64,000 nucleotides of DNA from positions 2,976,001-3,040,000 of the forward strand of contig NZ_CP054038.1 in assembly GCF_013282805.1 (NCBI RefSeq), in the 5' to 3' direction. Origin of the DNA: Microbacterium hominis (lineage in GTDB: Bacteria; Actinomycetota; Actinomycetes; Actinomycetales; Microbacteriaceae). Shown one piece after another: positions 1-9,543 of the stretch (its first letter is position 1; every line of letters begins with the position of its first letter). The notes beneath the pieces are model-generated. The model was not told where the DNA came from. It did no database searches and saw only the letters and a program-made list of their open reading frames with translations. A program made the translations under genes and the position numbers.

Positions 1-635
1 CTGAGCTCTACGGCGGCTCGCCCCCGCCGCAGAACGAGGAGACGCCCTTCCATCCGCATTCCCCCTACGCCGCCGCGAAGCTGTACAGCTACTGGATCAC
101 CCGCAACTTCCGCGAGGCGTACGGCACGTTCGCCGTGAACGGCATCCTCTTCAACCATGAGTCGCCGCGCCGCGGCGAGACCTTCGTCACGCGCAAGATC
201 ACGCGCGCGGTCGCACGCATCGCCGCCGGGCTCGAGGACCACCTGTACCTGGGCAACCTCGACGCCGTGCGGGACTGGGGCTACGCGCCCGAGTACGTCG
301 AGGGAATGTGGCGGATGCTGCAGGCCGACGAGCCCGACGACTACGTGCTCGCCACCGGCGTGGGGTACACGATCCGAGACTTCCTCGCCGCCTCGTTCGG
401 ACATGTCGGGCTGGACTGGCAGGACTACGTGCGCTTCGACGAGCGCTACGTGCGACCCCTCGAGGTCGACGCGCTCATCGGCGACGCCTCGAAGGCGCTC
501 GATCGGCTCGGATGGGAGGCGACCGTCGACGGGCTCGAACTGGCGCGGCTGATGGTGGATGCCGACATCGCCGCGCTCGACGGCGGTCCGTCCTGGGTGC
601 ACCGGGTCGAACTCGCCTCCTGGGCGGCCTCGTGA
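1..635 (+). CDS. gmd: GDP-mannose 4,6-dehydratase, 3' part
   Basis: This is the C-terminal part of GDP-mannose 4,6-dehydratase, an NADP-dependent short-chain dehydrogenase that makes GDP-4-keto-6-deoxymannose. The 5' end lies outside the window and the reading frame starts at base 3. The visible peptide opens with ELYGG, then shows the catalytic YAAAK (YxxxK) and the family stretch [18 protein letters not shown], followed by [20 protein letters not shown]. The GTG of the downstream fcl gene overlaps its stop codon, so the two should be translated together. Together they supply GDP-L-fucose for the polysaccharide locus. The start and the Rossmann glycine motif cannot be seen here. Confidence 0.96.
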   Translation, partial: ELYGGSPPPQNEETPFHPHSPYAAAKLYSYWITRNFREAYGTFAVNGILFNHESPRRGETFVTRKITRAVARIAAGLEDHLYLGNLDAVRDWGYAPEYVEGMWRMLQADEPDDYVLATGVGYTIRDFLAASFGHVGLDWQDYVRFDERYVRPLEVDALIGDASKALDRLGWEATVDGLELARLMVDADIAALDGGPSWVHRVELASWAAS

Positions 636-1603
636 GCTCTGCCGGGTTCGCCCCGGGTGCGCTGGACCGGGACGCGACCGTCTACGTGGCCGGACACCGC
701 GGGCTCGTGGGGTCGGCCGTGTGGCGGCGCCTGGAGGCGGCCGGATTCTCCCGGCTCATCGGGCGGACCTCCGCGGAACTCGACCTCCGCGACCGCGAGG
801 CGGTGTTCGCGTTCCTCACAGCGGCCCGCCCGCGATACCTCGTGCTGGCCGCCGCGAAGGTGGGCGGCATCCTGGCGAACTCGACCTATCCCGTCGACTT
901 CCTGAGCGAGAATCTGCGGATCCAGACGAACGTGATGGATGCCGCGCTCGCCGCCGACGTGGAGCGCGTCGTGTTCCTCGGCTCGTCGTGCATCTACCCG
1001 AAGTTCGCCGAGCAGCCGATCCGCGAGGACGCGCTGCTCACCGGCCACCTCGAGCCGACGAACGACGCCTACGCGATCGCGAAGATCGCCGGGATCATGC
1101 AGGTGCAGGCGGTGCGCCGTCAGTACGGGCTGCCGTGGATCTCGGCGATGCCGACGAACCTCTACGGGCCGAACGACAACTTCTCCCCGAACGGCTCGCA
1201 CGTGCTGCCGGCTCTCATCCGACGGTACGACGAGGCCGCGCGCTCGGGGGCGGCGTCGGTGACGAACTGGGGCACCGGGTCGCCGCGCCGCGAGTTCCTG
1301 CACGTCGACGACATGGCCGATGCCGTGCTGCACCTCATGGAGCACTACGACGGCCCGGAGCAGGTGAATGTCGGCACCGGTTCGGACCTGACGATCCGGG
1401 AGATCGCGGCGCTCGTGGCCGATGCCGTCGGCTTCGAGGGCGAGACCGCGTGGGACACGTCGAAGCCCGACGGCACCCCGCAGAAACTGCTCGACGTGTC
1501 GAAGCTCCAGTCGTCGGGGTGGCGGGCCTCGATCCCCCTCCCCGAGGGCATCGCGCGCACCATCGCCTGGTACCGCGATCATGCCGGCGCGGTGCGGGGC
1601 TGA
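632..1603 (+). CDS. fcl: GDP-L-fucose synthase (epimerase/reductase)
   Basis: The 323-residue product would convert GDP-4-keto-6-deoxymannose into GDP-L-fucose. The N-terminal NADP-binding motif reads [12 protein letters not shown]. It is followed by AAAKVGGI, the GSSCIYP serine/cysteine region and the catalytic tyrosine/lysine in [17 protein letters not shown] and the C-terminal [12 protein letters not shown] are also typical of Fcl/WcaG. The chosen GTG start overlaps the gmd stop (GTGA), giving the usual family length of about 320 residues; a longer upstream extension of the same frame would run through gmd and is rejected. Gmd plus Fcl imply that the surface polysaccharide contains fucose. 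Confidence 0.96.
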   Translation: MSSAGFAPGALDRDATVYVAGHRGLVGSAVWRRLEAAGFSRLIGRTSAELDLRDREAVFAFLTAARPRYLVLAAAKVGGILANSTYPVDFLSENLRIQTNVMDAALAADVERVVFLGSSCIYPKFAEQPIREDALLTGHLEPTNDAYAIAKIAGIMQVQAVRRQYGLPWISAMPTNLYGPNDNFSPNGSHVLPALIRRYDEAARSGAASVTNWGTGSPRREFLHVDDMADAVLHLMEHYDGPEQVNVGTGSDLTIREIAALVADAVGFEGETAWDTSKPDGTPQKLLDVSKLQSSGWRASIPLPEGIARTIAWYRDHAGAVRG

Positions 1604-1607
1604 GGGC

Positions 1608-4022
1608 TCAGTTCCTCACGGCGAAACGGTCGCGCGTGGCCACACGATAGGCGACGACGTCGCCGATGCTGGCCGCCAGGAGCCCGAGTGCGATCGCAGA
1701 CAGCACACCCGTGACACCGAAGGCGGAACCCGCGGGCACGAGGAGACCGAGGCCGATCAAGGCGCCCAGCGCCGACATCCACGGAATCGGCGCGAGGATG
1801 CCGAGATTGCCGAGCATCGCGCGCGTTGCGAACTGCTCGAACTGCGTGAAGGCGATCACCGCGGCCGTCGCGAGGATCGCGGAGAACGGCACCTCGATCT
1901 GCCCGGCGCCCAGCAGACGCACCAGCAGGGGACCCGCGACGACGAACGCCACGCTGATCAGGGCGGTGACGCCGAAGTAGCGGAACCCCACTGCGCGCAG
2001 CCGAGCGGGGAAGTCCGAGAGATCGCCTCTCGCGAGCGCATACTGCGCGATCTGGACGATCGGCGAGATTGCCGTGGCCGCCTGGCGCTGGATCTTGTCC
2101 AGAAGCGCGAAGCTCGCCACAAGGGACGGCAGGAGGACGTTCACGAGCGCGAGCGGCAGCACCATCAATGCCGAGAAGACCAGCCCCGAGGCGATGAGCG
2201 GAGACTGGCGACGCAGTCTCGCCGCGAACGGCCGTGGTCCGAACCCCGCGCGCCATCGGACAGCCCTGGACTCTCCCGTCCGCGCGATGAGCAACGTCGA
2301 CAGCGCCGTTCCGACGAGGAGCGCGACGATCGTGGCACCGATCGCCGCCGTGACCGACCCCGTCGTGAAAGCGATCGCCATCGCGACGAGACTCCCGGCC
2401 GCGCGCGGCACGGTGTCCATCAGCAGCCATTGCCGGGGCTGACCGCGCCCGATGAAGTACCAGCCCGGCCCGATTCCGGTCAGAGCGATCTGGAGGGCGG
2501 CGAGGACGGCATCCACTCCCCCATTCATGGTCGCAAGCAGCGTCGCGAACACGACGACCGGCGAGACGAGGGCGAAGAGCACCACGCGCGCGTACAGGGA
2601 GAAGAGGTACTCCTCGGCCGCGTCGGTGGGCGAGACGTTGGCGATCAGCCCTGCGCCCACCGTGGTCCATCCCATCCCCACGAGGATTCCGAAGACCGCT
2701 CCGACCGCCTGCCCGATCGCGATCTGCGCCCAGTGGTCGGGCGACGCCGCGAGCACGAGGGCGGGGATGAGAAGCAGCGCTGCGAGGCCGAGCACGGCGG
2801 TGTTCGCGAAGTAGTAGCCGGTCATCGCGAGGCGGTCCCCGGTCGCCCTCCGCGTGGCCGCAGCGCGTCCTGCGGTGCGCTCCCGCGACGGCGCTGCACG
2901 CTCCCGCGCCTCCCGCAGCGAAGCCGTAAGGCGACGAGCAACGGCATCCCACGTGTGCTCGGTGCGTGCGCGCTGAGATGCCCGTTCCCCCATCTCCCGA
3001 CGCATCTGGGTGTTCTCCGCGAGGAGGGTGATGGCCTCGCTGAACTCCTCCACCGCGTCGACATGGCAGACAAGCCCGGTCGAGCCGTCATCAACGATGT
3101 CGGGAAGAGACCCGACATCAGAGACGACGGCCGGCAGACCGAACCCCATCCCCTCGAGCACGACGAGGCCATATGGCTCATGTCGGGCGGGATGGGCGAG
3201 CACGTCGTGCACGGCATACAGGCGTGCGAGCTCCGCGCGATCCCAGATCGGCCCGGCCCAGGTGATCCCCTCCCCCGCGGGTCCGTCGTGCCCCACCATC
3301 GTGACCTCGACGGCGACACCAGCGGCGCGGCAGCGCCGGACCGCCTCGATCACGACGTCGCCGCCCTTGCGCTCGAGGTCGAGTCCCACGAACAGCACTC
3401 GCAGGGGCGCGTCCGCCGAGGCGTCTCGGTGCGGCTCTTCCGAAGGGAGGAGGTTCGCGCCGCCGCCCACGGCGAACGTGCGTGTGGGATCGACTCCGTA
3501 GTCAGCGATCACACTCTCCCGGGCGGCGCGCCCCGCCGTGAAGACCTCGTCGGCGCCGCGCAGATACCGCTCCTCCGCCTCGCGCGCCCGGGCTGACACC
3601 CGCCAGGGGCGCCACGCTCCCGCCATCTCGAACGTGCTGTCGATGAACGCGGCATACGGCACCGCGGCCGGCTCATACACATTCCGCACATGGACGATCG
3701 TGTCCACGGAATCGGGATTCCGCGTCAGAACCGCATCGCGCGCCCGGGACCGCCATCGCCGAGCGAGGCTGTTCTGGCGCGAAGCGGACTTCCATCGCGC
3801 GACGGGGAGGCGGATCGTGAGGGCGCGCAGCAGGATCTTCTGCAGCCGTGTGGGGGCTGTGCTCTCGGCGAAGACCACATCGACGTCGGGCTGAGCGCGC
3901 AGCCCGCCGAGGATCCCGGCGGCGACACCCGAGTTCGTGCGCGGATCGGAGAAGTCCCCGTCGGCGAACAGACCGATGCGCAGGGGCGCGCTCGATCGGC
4001 GGGCTCCCTCATCGTCGGTCAT
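1608..4022 (-). CDS. Fused GT4 glycosyltransferase and MOP/Wzx-like flippase domain
   Basis: One uninterrupted 804-codon frame joins two activities that are normally separate. Residues 1 to about 390 look like a GT-B family 4 glycosyltransferase, with LRIGLFADGDFSD at the N-terminus and the EX7E-type region HEPYGLVVLEGMGFGLPAVVSD near the donor site. From about residue 400 (MTGYYFANTAV) the protein becomes a roughly 400-residue, many-pass membrane protein resembling polysaccharide flippases. An internal ATG at 2825-2823 could start the membrane part separately, but only a weak purine run lies upstream of it. The gene converges on fcl (5-bp gap) and diverges from the HxlR-like gene. The fusion is seen directly; its role in coupling glycosyl transfer to lipid-linked sugar export is inference. 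Confidence 0.85.
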   Translation of the reverse strand: MTDDEGARRSSAPLRIGLFADGDFSDPRTNSGVAAGILGGLRAQPDVDVVFAESTAPTRLQKILLRALTIRLPVARWKSASRQNSLARRWRSRARDAVLTRNPDSVDTIVHVRNVYEPAAVPYAAFIDSTFEMAGAWRPWRVSARAREAEERYLRGADEVFTAGRAARESVIADYGVDPTRTFAVGGGANLLPSEEPHRDASADAPLRVLFVGLDLERKGGDVVIEAVRRCRAAGVAVEVTMVGHDGPAGEGITWAGPIWDRAELARLYAVHDVLAHPARHEPYGLVVLEGMGFGLPAVVSDVGSLPDIVDDGSTGLVCHVDAVEEFSEAITLLAENTQMRREMGERASQRARTEHTWDAVARRLTASLREARERAAPSRERTAGRAAATRRATGDRLAMTGYYFANTAVLGLAALLLIPALVLAASPDHWAQIAIGQAVGAVFGILVGMGWTTVGAGLIANVSPTDAAEEYLFSLYARVVLFALVSPVVVFATLLATMNGGVDAVLAALQIALTGIGPGWYFIGRGQPRQWLLMDTVPRAAGSLVAMAIAFTTGSVTAAIGATIVALLVGTALSTLLIARTGESRAVRWRAGFGPRPFAARLRRQSPLIASGLVFSALMVLPLALVNVLLPSLVASFALLDKIQRQAATAISPIVQIAQYALARGDLSDFPARLRAVGFRYFGVTALISVAFVVAGPLLVRLLGAGQIEVPFSAILATAAVIAFTQFEQFATRAMLGNLGILAPIPWMSALGALIGLGLLVPAGSAFGVTGVLSAIALGLLAASIGDVVAYRVATRDRFAVRN

Positions 4023-4054
4023 CGACGCCCTTCCCCAGTCGTTGGGAGAAGGCT

Positions 4055-4469
4055 ATGGGCGCCGGCGCGGGAAGGCAACGTCGGACTGAACGACGCGCCG
4101 CGCCGCGCGGTGCGGCTCAGCCGAACGGCGCCCCCGAGCCGAGCGGCGTGCGCGAGGTGCTCGCGCGGGTGGGCGACAAATGGACCCTGCTCGTCGTGGC
4201 CACCCTCCGCGGCGGCAGGCTCCGCTTCTCGGAGCTGCAGCGGCACATCCCGGGCATCTCCCAGCGCATGCTGACCCTGACCGTCCGCCAACTCGAGCGC
4301 GACGGCCTCGTCTCGCGCACCGTGCACGCCGAGGTTCCCCCGCGTCGAGTACGAACTCACCGACCTCGGCACCACCCTGTTGGGGCACGCCATCGCCCTG
4401 GGTGACTGGGCGCTCGCGAACCAGCCGCGCATCGAGGCGGCCCGCGCGACCTACGACGCGGCCCGCTGA
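4055..4469 (+). pseudogene. HxlR-family transcriptional regulator, frameshifted
   Basis: The ATG follows a good ribosome site (GGGAGAAGG). The product carries an HxlR winged helix: VLARVGDKWTLLVVATLRGG, then RFSELQRHIPGISQRMLTLTVRQLE and DGLVSRTVHAEVPP. The family normally continues as PRVEYELTDLG, and exactly that peptide is found, but one frame over, beginning at 4344 and ending at the TGA at 4467. The break is at or next to the C5 run and CGCG at 4337-4344 (one base too many, or two missing). Either the gene is recently broken or the base call in this run is wrong. A repaired protein would be about 137 residues, normal for HxlR. Confidence 0.75.
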
Positions 4470-4523
4470 CACCCGCGTGCACCCTCCGCTACGCTGGGCG
4501 CCATCGAGCCGGGGGGTCGTGCG

Positions 4524-4880
4524 ATGGGCAACGAGATCCACTTCATCGGAGGAGACGGCGGGGGCCGCTCGTACTCGCTGAGCGGCGTTCCGATCTTCCA
4601 GCACCCGTCGGGCATCGTGCCCGCGGAGTCGATGCTCGCGGCATCCGACGACACCGACCCGTTCCCGACCCTCGGCGGCGGGTACGGCTCGAGCATCGTC
4701 CGGCTGCGCGGGCTCATCTCCCACGCCCTCGACGCCCAAACCGCCGGCATCCGTCGCCTGTCGGTGAACGTCGCCCCCGGCGACGCCGAGTCCGCTCTGA
4801 GTGCGACCGCGGAGCTGCTCGGCGAACGCGACGGCGCCGACTACATCGTGATCCTGCGGGAGGTGGATGCCGATGGGTGA
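4524..4880 (+). CDS. Hypothetical protein, 118 aa
   Basis: I do not recognise a family. The protein is soluble and acidic in its C-terminal half, with a Gly-rich N-terminus (FIGGDGGGRSYSL) and no signal peptide or membrane segment. The last 50 residues look like an alternating helix/strand unit ending in YIVILREVDADG. Its stop overlaps the start of the next gene by eight bases, so the two are probably made together. The membrane protein downstream is the likely partner. Start codon ATG; the upstream GGGGGTCGTGCG gives only a modest ribosome site. Confidence 0.6.
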   Translation: MGNEIHFIGGDGGGRSYSLSGVPIFQHPSGIVPAESMLAASDDTDPFPTLGGGYGSSIVRLRGLISHALDAQTAGIRRLSVNVAPGDAESALSATAELLGERDGADYIVILREVDADG

Positions 4881-5724
4881 CGCGCCGGCGAGCGGCGACG
4901 GCATCCAGGCCGCGTCCGATCGCATCCGCGAGACCGCGAAATGGCTGACGGTCTCGTTCGGCGCGATTGGGGCGCTCCTGCTCGCGGGAACGCAGCTGAG
5001 CAGCATCGGGCAACTCTCGGCGGGTAGCGAGCGCCTCACCGTCGCGGTAACCGGCGGCGTGCTGGCAGGCCTCGGCACGATCGCCGTGCTGGTCGCGAGC
5101 GTGCTCGTCGCCACGACCCCGGTCATGAGCCTGTCCCGGCTGGCGCACGCGAAGCCGCCGGTGGGCACTGAGGCCGCCCGCACCGACAGATTCCTGCTCA
5201 TGGGCTACGAGAGCGTCGGCACGCTGCAGTCCGCGTATCAGACGGCGATCACCGAGCGGCGCACCGCGATCGAGCAGTACACGGGCACGCAGACCGACGC
5301 CGACAGAGCGGCCCAGGCCCGCGCGCAGACGATCGACGGCATCGTGACCCGACTCGTGCAAGTGGCCGCCCACACGAACCTCAGCCGGCGGTGGCGCAAC
5401 GCGGTGTGGCCGATCTGCATCGGCGCCGTGGTCGCAGCCGTCGGGGTCATCCTGTTCGTCTGGGCCGCCAATCCTCCGGAGGACGCGGCCGGGAGCACCC
5501 TCACGCCCGGCGTGCTCGACGACGCGAAGGCGGGCGTGCTGACGCTCACCTCGCTCGGCCAGGAGGCGCTCGCCGAGGCGCTCGACTGCGAGGTGGACGA
5601 GCCCCTCGAGGTGCTCGTACTCGAGCGCGACGACGCCGGCGCGGAGGTCATCGTGATCGCCCGTGGATGCGAAGCCGTGCGGGCGCTCGTGACGCCCGCG
5701 TGGGGTGCGGTGACGCTCGATTAG
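4873..5724 (+). CDS. Hypothetical membrane protein, three predicted TM segments
   Basis: The product has about 283 residues and no family I recognise. Two membrane segments occur near the N-terminus (WLTVSFGAIGALLLAGTQL and LAGLGTIAVLVASVLVATT), then a roughly 110-residue helical region with GYESVGTLQSAYQTAITERR, then a third segment (AVWPICIGAVVAAVGVILFV) and a 70-residue C-terminal soluble domain. The ATG at 4873 is preferred over 4867 because GGAGG at 4859-4863 is nine bases from it but only three from the earlier ATG. It overlaps the upstream 118-residue gene, implying a two-gene unit. Confidence 0.65.
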   Translation: MGDAPASGDGIQAASDRIRETAKWLTVSFGAIGALLLAGTQLSSIGQLSAGSERLTVAVTGGVLAGLGTIAVLVASVLVATTPVMSLSRLAHAKPPVGTEAARTDRFLLMGYESVGTLQSAYQTAITERRTAIEQYTGTQTDADRAAQARAQTIDGIVTRLVQVAAHTNLSRRWRNAVWPICIGAVVAAVGVILFVWAANPPEDAAGSTLTPGVLDDAKAGVLTLTSLGQEALAEALDCEVDEPLEVLVLERDDAGAEVIVIARGCEAVRALVTPAWGAVTLD

Positions 5725-5783
5725 TCGGCGCAGCCGCGCCGGCGCGTTACCGCGGCGCAACGTGGGAGCCCTACCATCGCGAC

Positions 5784-5921
5784 ATGGGGAGACGGTCGCG
5801 GCGACGCAGGGTTCATCAGCGCTGGTGGGAGAAGGACGTCGGAGGGATGCCGGTGGGGGTGGCCCTGATCCTGGTGGCGACGATCATCGCGATCGTGGGC
5901 GGCGCCGCCCTGTTGCGGTGA
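5784..5921 (+). CDS. Possible 45-aa single-pass membrane peptide
   Basis: A short frame starts MGRRSRRRRVHQRWW and continues into one clean hydrophobic helix (VALILVATIIAIVGGAALL). A basic head followed by one membrane helix is a common layout of small actinobacterial membrane proteins. The ribosome site is weak, with a purine-rich stretch about 15 bases upstream. No neighbour points to a job. It may be real or a chance frame in GC-rich DNA. Confidence 0.35.
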   Translation: MGRRSRRRRVHQRWWEKDVGGMPVGVALILVATIIAIVGGAALLR

Positions 5922-5932
5922 CCACCCGACCG

Positions 5933-5972
5933 TCCGCAGATCTCGGCAGGGCTCCGCAGATCTCGGCAGGGC
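5933..5972. repeat. Perfect 20-bp tandem duplication
   Basis: TCCGCAGATCTCGGCAGGGC occurs twice head to tail (5933-5952 and 5953-5972) with no mismatch. It lies in the untranslated stretch between the small membrane peptide and the Thr-Pro-rich surface protein. Perfect identity suggests a recent slip or duplication. Confidence 0.95.
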
Positions 5973-6138
5973 TTAACCGAAGCGAAATGCTGCGGTAACC
6001 ACCGGCGGGCGCTGCGGCAATAGCGTGGCCTCAGGTGGGCGATGAAGCTCGGTGTCATTCGATCGGCGCCGAGCGTTTTTCTTGCCCCGCCCGCGGTGGG
6101 GATCGTGCAGCAGTGCGGACGATGGGAATGGGGAACAC

Positions 6139-7014
<876 letters not shown>

Positions 7015-7046
7015 CCGGGTCGCACCGCGAACGGAACCCGGCGCTC

Positions 7047-8225
7047 ATGGCAGCTCCTCCGGTCTCCCGCATCGAATGGATGGACGTCCTTCGAGGAACG
7101 TCGATCGTGCTCGTCGTGTTCAACCACGCGGTGCTGTTCACGGGAACGAGCGCGCTGGGAGCGCCCGAGGCCGCGTGGATCGCCAACACGGTCTTCGCAC
7201 CGGCGCGCATGCCGCTCATGGTCTTCCTCTCCGGACTCCTGGTCGCCCCGTCGCTGGCGCGCGGGTGGCAGAGGTTCGCCGCCGGCAAGGTGCGCCGCGT
7301 GCTCTGGCCGTACCTGGTGTGGTCGGCGATCGCGATCGGACTGCTCTACGCGTTCGGACTCCGCGAGGGCGTGATCGGCGGCGTCACCGAGCACACGGTC
7401 AGCGCCGCCGACCTCCTGCTGCCGCTGTACGACCCGGTCGAGCACCTGTGGTTCCTCTACGACCTGTTCTTCTTCTACCTGATCGCCCTGGTCACGGCCC
7501 GCGTCCCGCCACTGTGGATCGCGGGGGCGGCGCTGCTGGCGGCGGCGATCGTGCCGGACTTCGGCGTTCGCCGCTTCACGCTGTTGCTCGCGTTCTTCAT
7601 GGTGGGCGTGTGGTTCTCACGGCATCCCGGATCGCTCGAGCGGGTTCTCACGGCCAAGTCCGTGCTGTGGGCGGGCGTTGCGGTCGCGGCACGCTGGGTG
7701 CTGTGGGGCGGCGTCATCCTCACCCTCGGCACCGTCGCGGCCGCCGCGCTCGGCGTCGGCCTGCGCTACAGCGCGCTCTCGGCCCCGTTCGCCGCCGGCT
7801 CCATCGTGATCGCCATCGTGCTCGCCCGGCGCTGGGGCGGTCTGCGGGCCTTCCGCCCCCTGCGCGCCGTCGGCCGCGACAGCCTCGTCTTCTACATCGT
7901 CCACTGGTGGCCCACATCGGCCGGAGTCGCCCTCGGCGGCCTGACCGGCAATGCCTGGATCGCGCTGGTGTGCGGGATGGCGGGCGGCCTCGGCGCGGGC
8001 GTCGCGACGGTGTGGATGCTTCGCCTCGCGCCCCCGCTGAACATCCTCTTCGCGTGGCCGGCGCGCCCGCCGCGGCCGCTGACCGCAACGTCGGTCACAA
8101 CGCCGGCCACGACGCCGGTCACGACGCCGGTCACGACGCCGGCCGCCGAGCACCGCGCGGACGCCGATGCCCGTCCCACAGATCCCGATCCAGCAGCCAC
8201 CCATGATGAAAGGGGCGTGACATGA
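7047..8225 (+). CDS. Membrane acyltransferase family 3 protein (OafA/ExoZ-like)
   Basis: The 392-residue product has the acyltransferase-3 opening (RIEWMDVLRGTSIVLVVFNHAV) with the invariant Arg and a catalytic-type His near the N-terminus, then about ten hydrophobic segments ending near LAPPLNILFAWP. Members O-acetylate or otherwise acylate polysaccharides in the membrane. The C-terminal 50 residues are a hydrophilic tail with a short TTPVTTP repeat, coded by 12-bp repeats at about 8097-8150. Its stop overlaps the ATG of the next gene (ATGA), so the pair is translationally coupled. It probably modifies the surface glycan made by this region. Confidence 0.85.
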   Translation: MAAPPVSRIEWMDVLRGTSIVLVVFNHAVLFTGTSALGAPEAAWIANTVFAPARMPLMVFLSGLLVAPSLARGWQRFAAGKVRRVLWPYLVWSAIAIGLLYAFGLREGVIGGVTEHTVSAADLLLPLYDPVEHLWFLYDLFFFYLIALVTARVPPLWIAGAALLAAAIVPDFGVRRFTLLLAFFMVGVWFSRHPGSLERVLTAKSVLWAGVAVAARWVLWGGVILTLGTVAAAALGVGLRYSALSAPFAAGSIVIAIVLARRWGGLRAFRPLRAVGRDSLVFYIVHWWPTSAGVALGGLTGNAWIALVCGMAGGLGAGVATVWMLRLAPPLNILFAWPARPPRPLTATSVTTPATTPVTTPVTTPAAEHRADADARPTDPDPAATHDERGVT

Positions 8226-9520
8226 CCAGCACCCGAGAACCGAATCCGCTGAGCCGGCGGGCTTTCGTGCGCCTGGCCCTGGCCACCGCACCCGCGGCTG
8301 CCTTGGCTGCGTGCGCTGCAGAGCCGACCGCGCAGTCGGCGCCGTCTCCGACGGCATCCACTCCCACACCGACGTCGACCTCCACTCCCACGATCGGGTC
8401 GCCCGCGGCGCTCTCGGCGCGGCCGGCGGTGATCCGCTCCTTCGGCCCCAACGGCACGCACTGGCCCTCCCACACGCCGTGGGTGGGTGAGACGATCCCC
8501 AAAGTGGTCGAGGTGGCGTGCTCGTGGTCGGCCATCGCCACGGCGATCAAGGCCGTCACCTCCAGCCAGGCCGCCGCAGGCGTGCACATCACGGTGCGAC
8601 CGGGAACCCTTCCCGGCGTGGGCGCCTCCTCGGGCTCGACCGCGGTGCTGCAGAACGTCGGCAACGCCGCGTGGACGAAGAACGTGCTCGTCTCGCCGCG
8701 CGACGGCTGGGGCACGGTGAAGATCGGGGACGCCGCGCGGCTGCGCGACGTGCGCGGCGTGACCTTCGCGCGCATCGACGGCACCGACGTGCTCCTCACC
8801 AACTGCACGCGCACCGCGTGGGCGCAGTCGAAGATGAGCAAGGGGCTGCGCATGGCCTCCTCGTACGGGGCCACGACGACCGGCTGCGGCGCGTACGAGA
8901 TCGTGATGTCAGGCGCCAAGGCGGACATCGCCGATCCGCTGGGATACGCGGCCGGCAAGGGCTGCGTGATCAAGGACTGCGTGTGGGAGGGATGCTACTG
9001 CGCGCCCGTGTTCCGCCCGACGGGCGCCGACGACCACGTCGACAGCCTGCAGATGTACGGGTCGGGCTGGTACCGCGGTCTGACCGTGCGCGACACGACG
9101 TTCTTCGGCTCCCTCAACTGCGCGCTCCAGATCGGCGGGATGCGCACCGACGACCCGAACAAGGGAACGCCCTTCCTCACGGTCGACCACTGCATCCTCA
9201 CCTCGCAGGCCACCGCGATGCGGGTGCGCTACCCGAAGCCGTCGAACGCCGACACGCCGAAGCTCACCCAGGCGATCAACGGCATCGGCGAGCCCGGACA
9301 GCTCCACGCGAAGGACTCCTACATCTTCGGGTCGATGTACCGCAGCCAGTGGGGCACGGTGTCGAACACGCGCGTCTCGTACGCGGACGCGGCCTCGCGG
9401 AACCCGGTCGCCTCGGGCAGATGGACGGTCGACACCGGCATGGACTCGTGGACGGCCGCCGACTTCGACCGCCTCACCCCGACCCCGACCGATGCGTACC
9501 TGAAGAAGATCTGGTCATGA
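8222..9520 (+). CDS. Tat-exported lipoprotein, right-handed beta-helix-like
   Basis: The 432-residue protein starts with a twin-arginine signal (LSRRAFVRLALATAPAAALAAC) ending in a lipobox cysteine. A Ser/Thr/Pro-rich spacer follows. The rest, with recurring strands such as ARLRDVRGVTFARIDGTDVLLTN and GLTVRDTTFFGSLNCALQIGG, has the spacing of pectate-lyase-like beta helices. That fold is usual for polysaccharide lyases, hydrolases and glycan-binding proteins. No catalytic residues can be assigned from sequence alone. It is coupled to the acyltransferase upstream and sits before the flippase, so a role in handling the exported polysaccharide is likely. The ribosome site AAAGGGG is good. Confidence 0.75.
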   Translation: MTSTREPNPLSRRAFVRLALATAPAAALAACAAEPTAQSAPSPTASTPTPTSTSTPTIGSPAALSARPAVIRSFGPNGTHWPSHTPWVGETIPKVVEVACSWSAIATAIKAVTSSQAAAGVHITVRPGTLPGVGASSGSTAVLQNVGNAAWTKNVLVSPRDGWGTVKIGDAARLRDVRGVTFARIDGTDVLLTNCTRTAWAQSKMSKGLRMASSYGATTTGCGAYEIVMSGAKADIADPLGYAAGKGCVIKDCVWEGCYCAPVFRPTGADDHVDSLQMYGSGWYRGLTVRDTTFFGSLNCALQIGGMRTDDPNKGTPFLTVDHCILTSQATAMRVRYPKPSNADTPKLTQAINGIGEPGQLHAKDSYIFGSMYRSQWGTVSNTRVSYADAASRNPVASGRWTVDTGMDSWTAADFDRLTPTPTDAYLKKIWS

Positions 9521-9543
9521 CGTGACGACCCGAGAGGGATGAG

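Noticed and set aside
2823..2825. Separate start for the flippase part of the fusion gene
   Set aside because: An ATG exists, but no good ribosome site precedes it and the frame is open through the junction. Kept only as an alternative.
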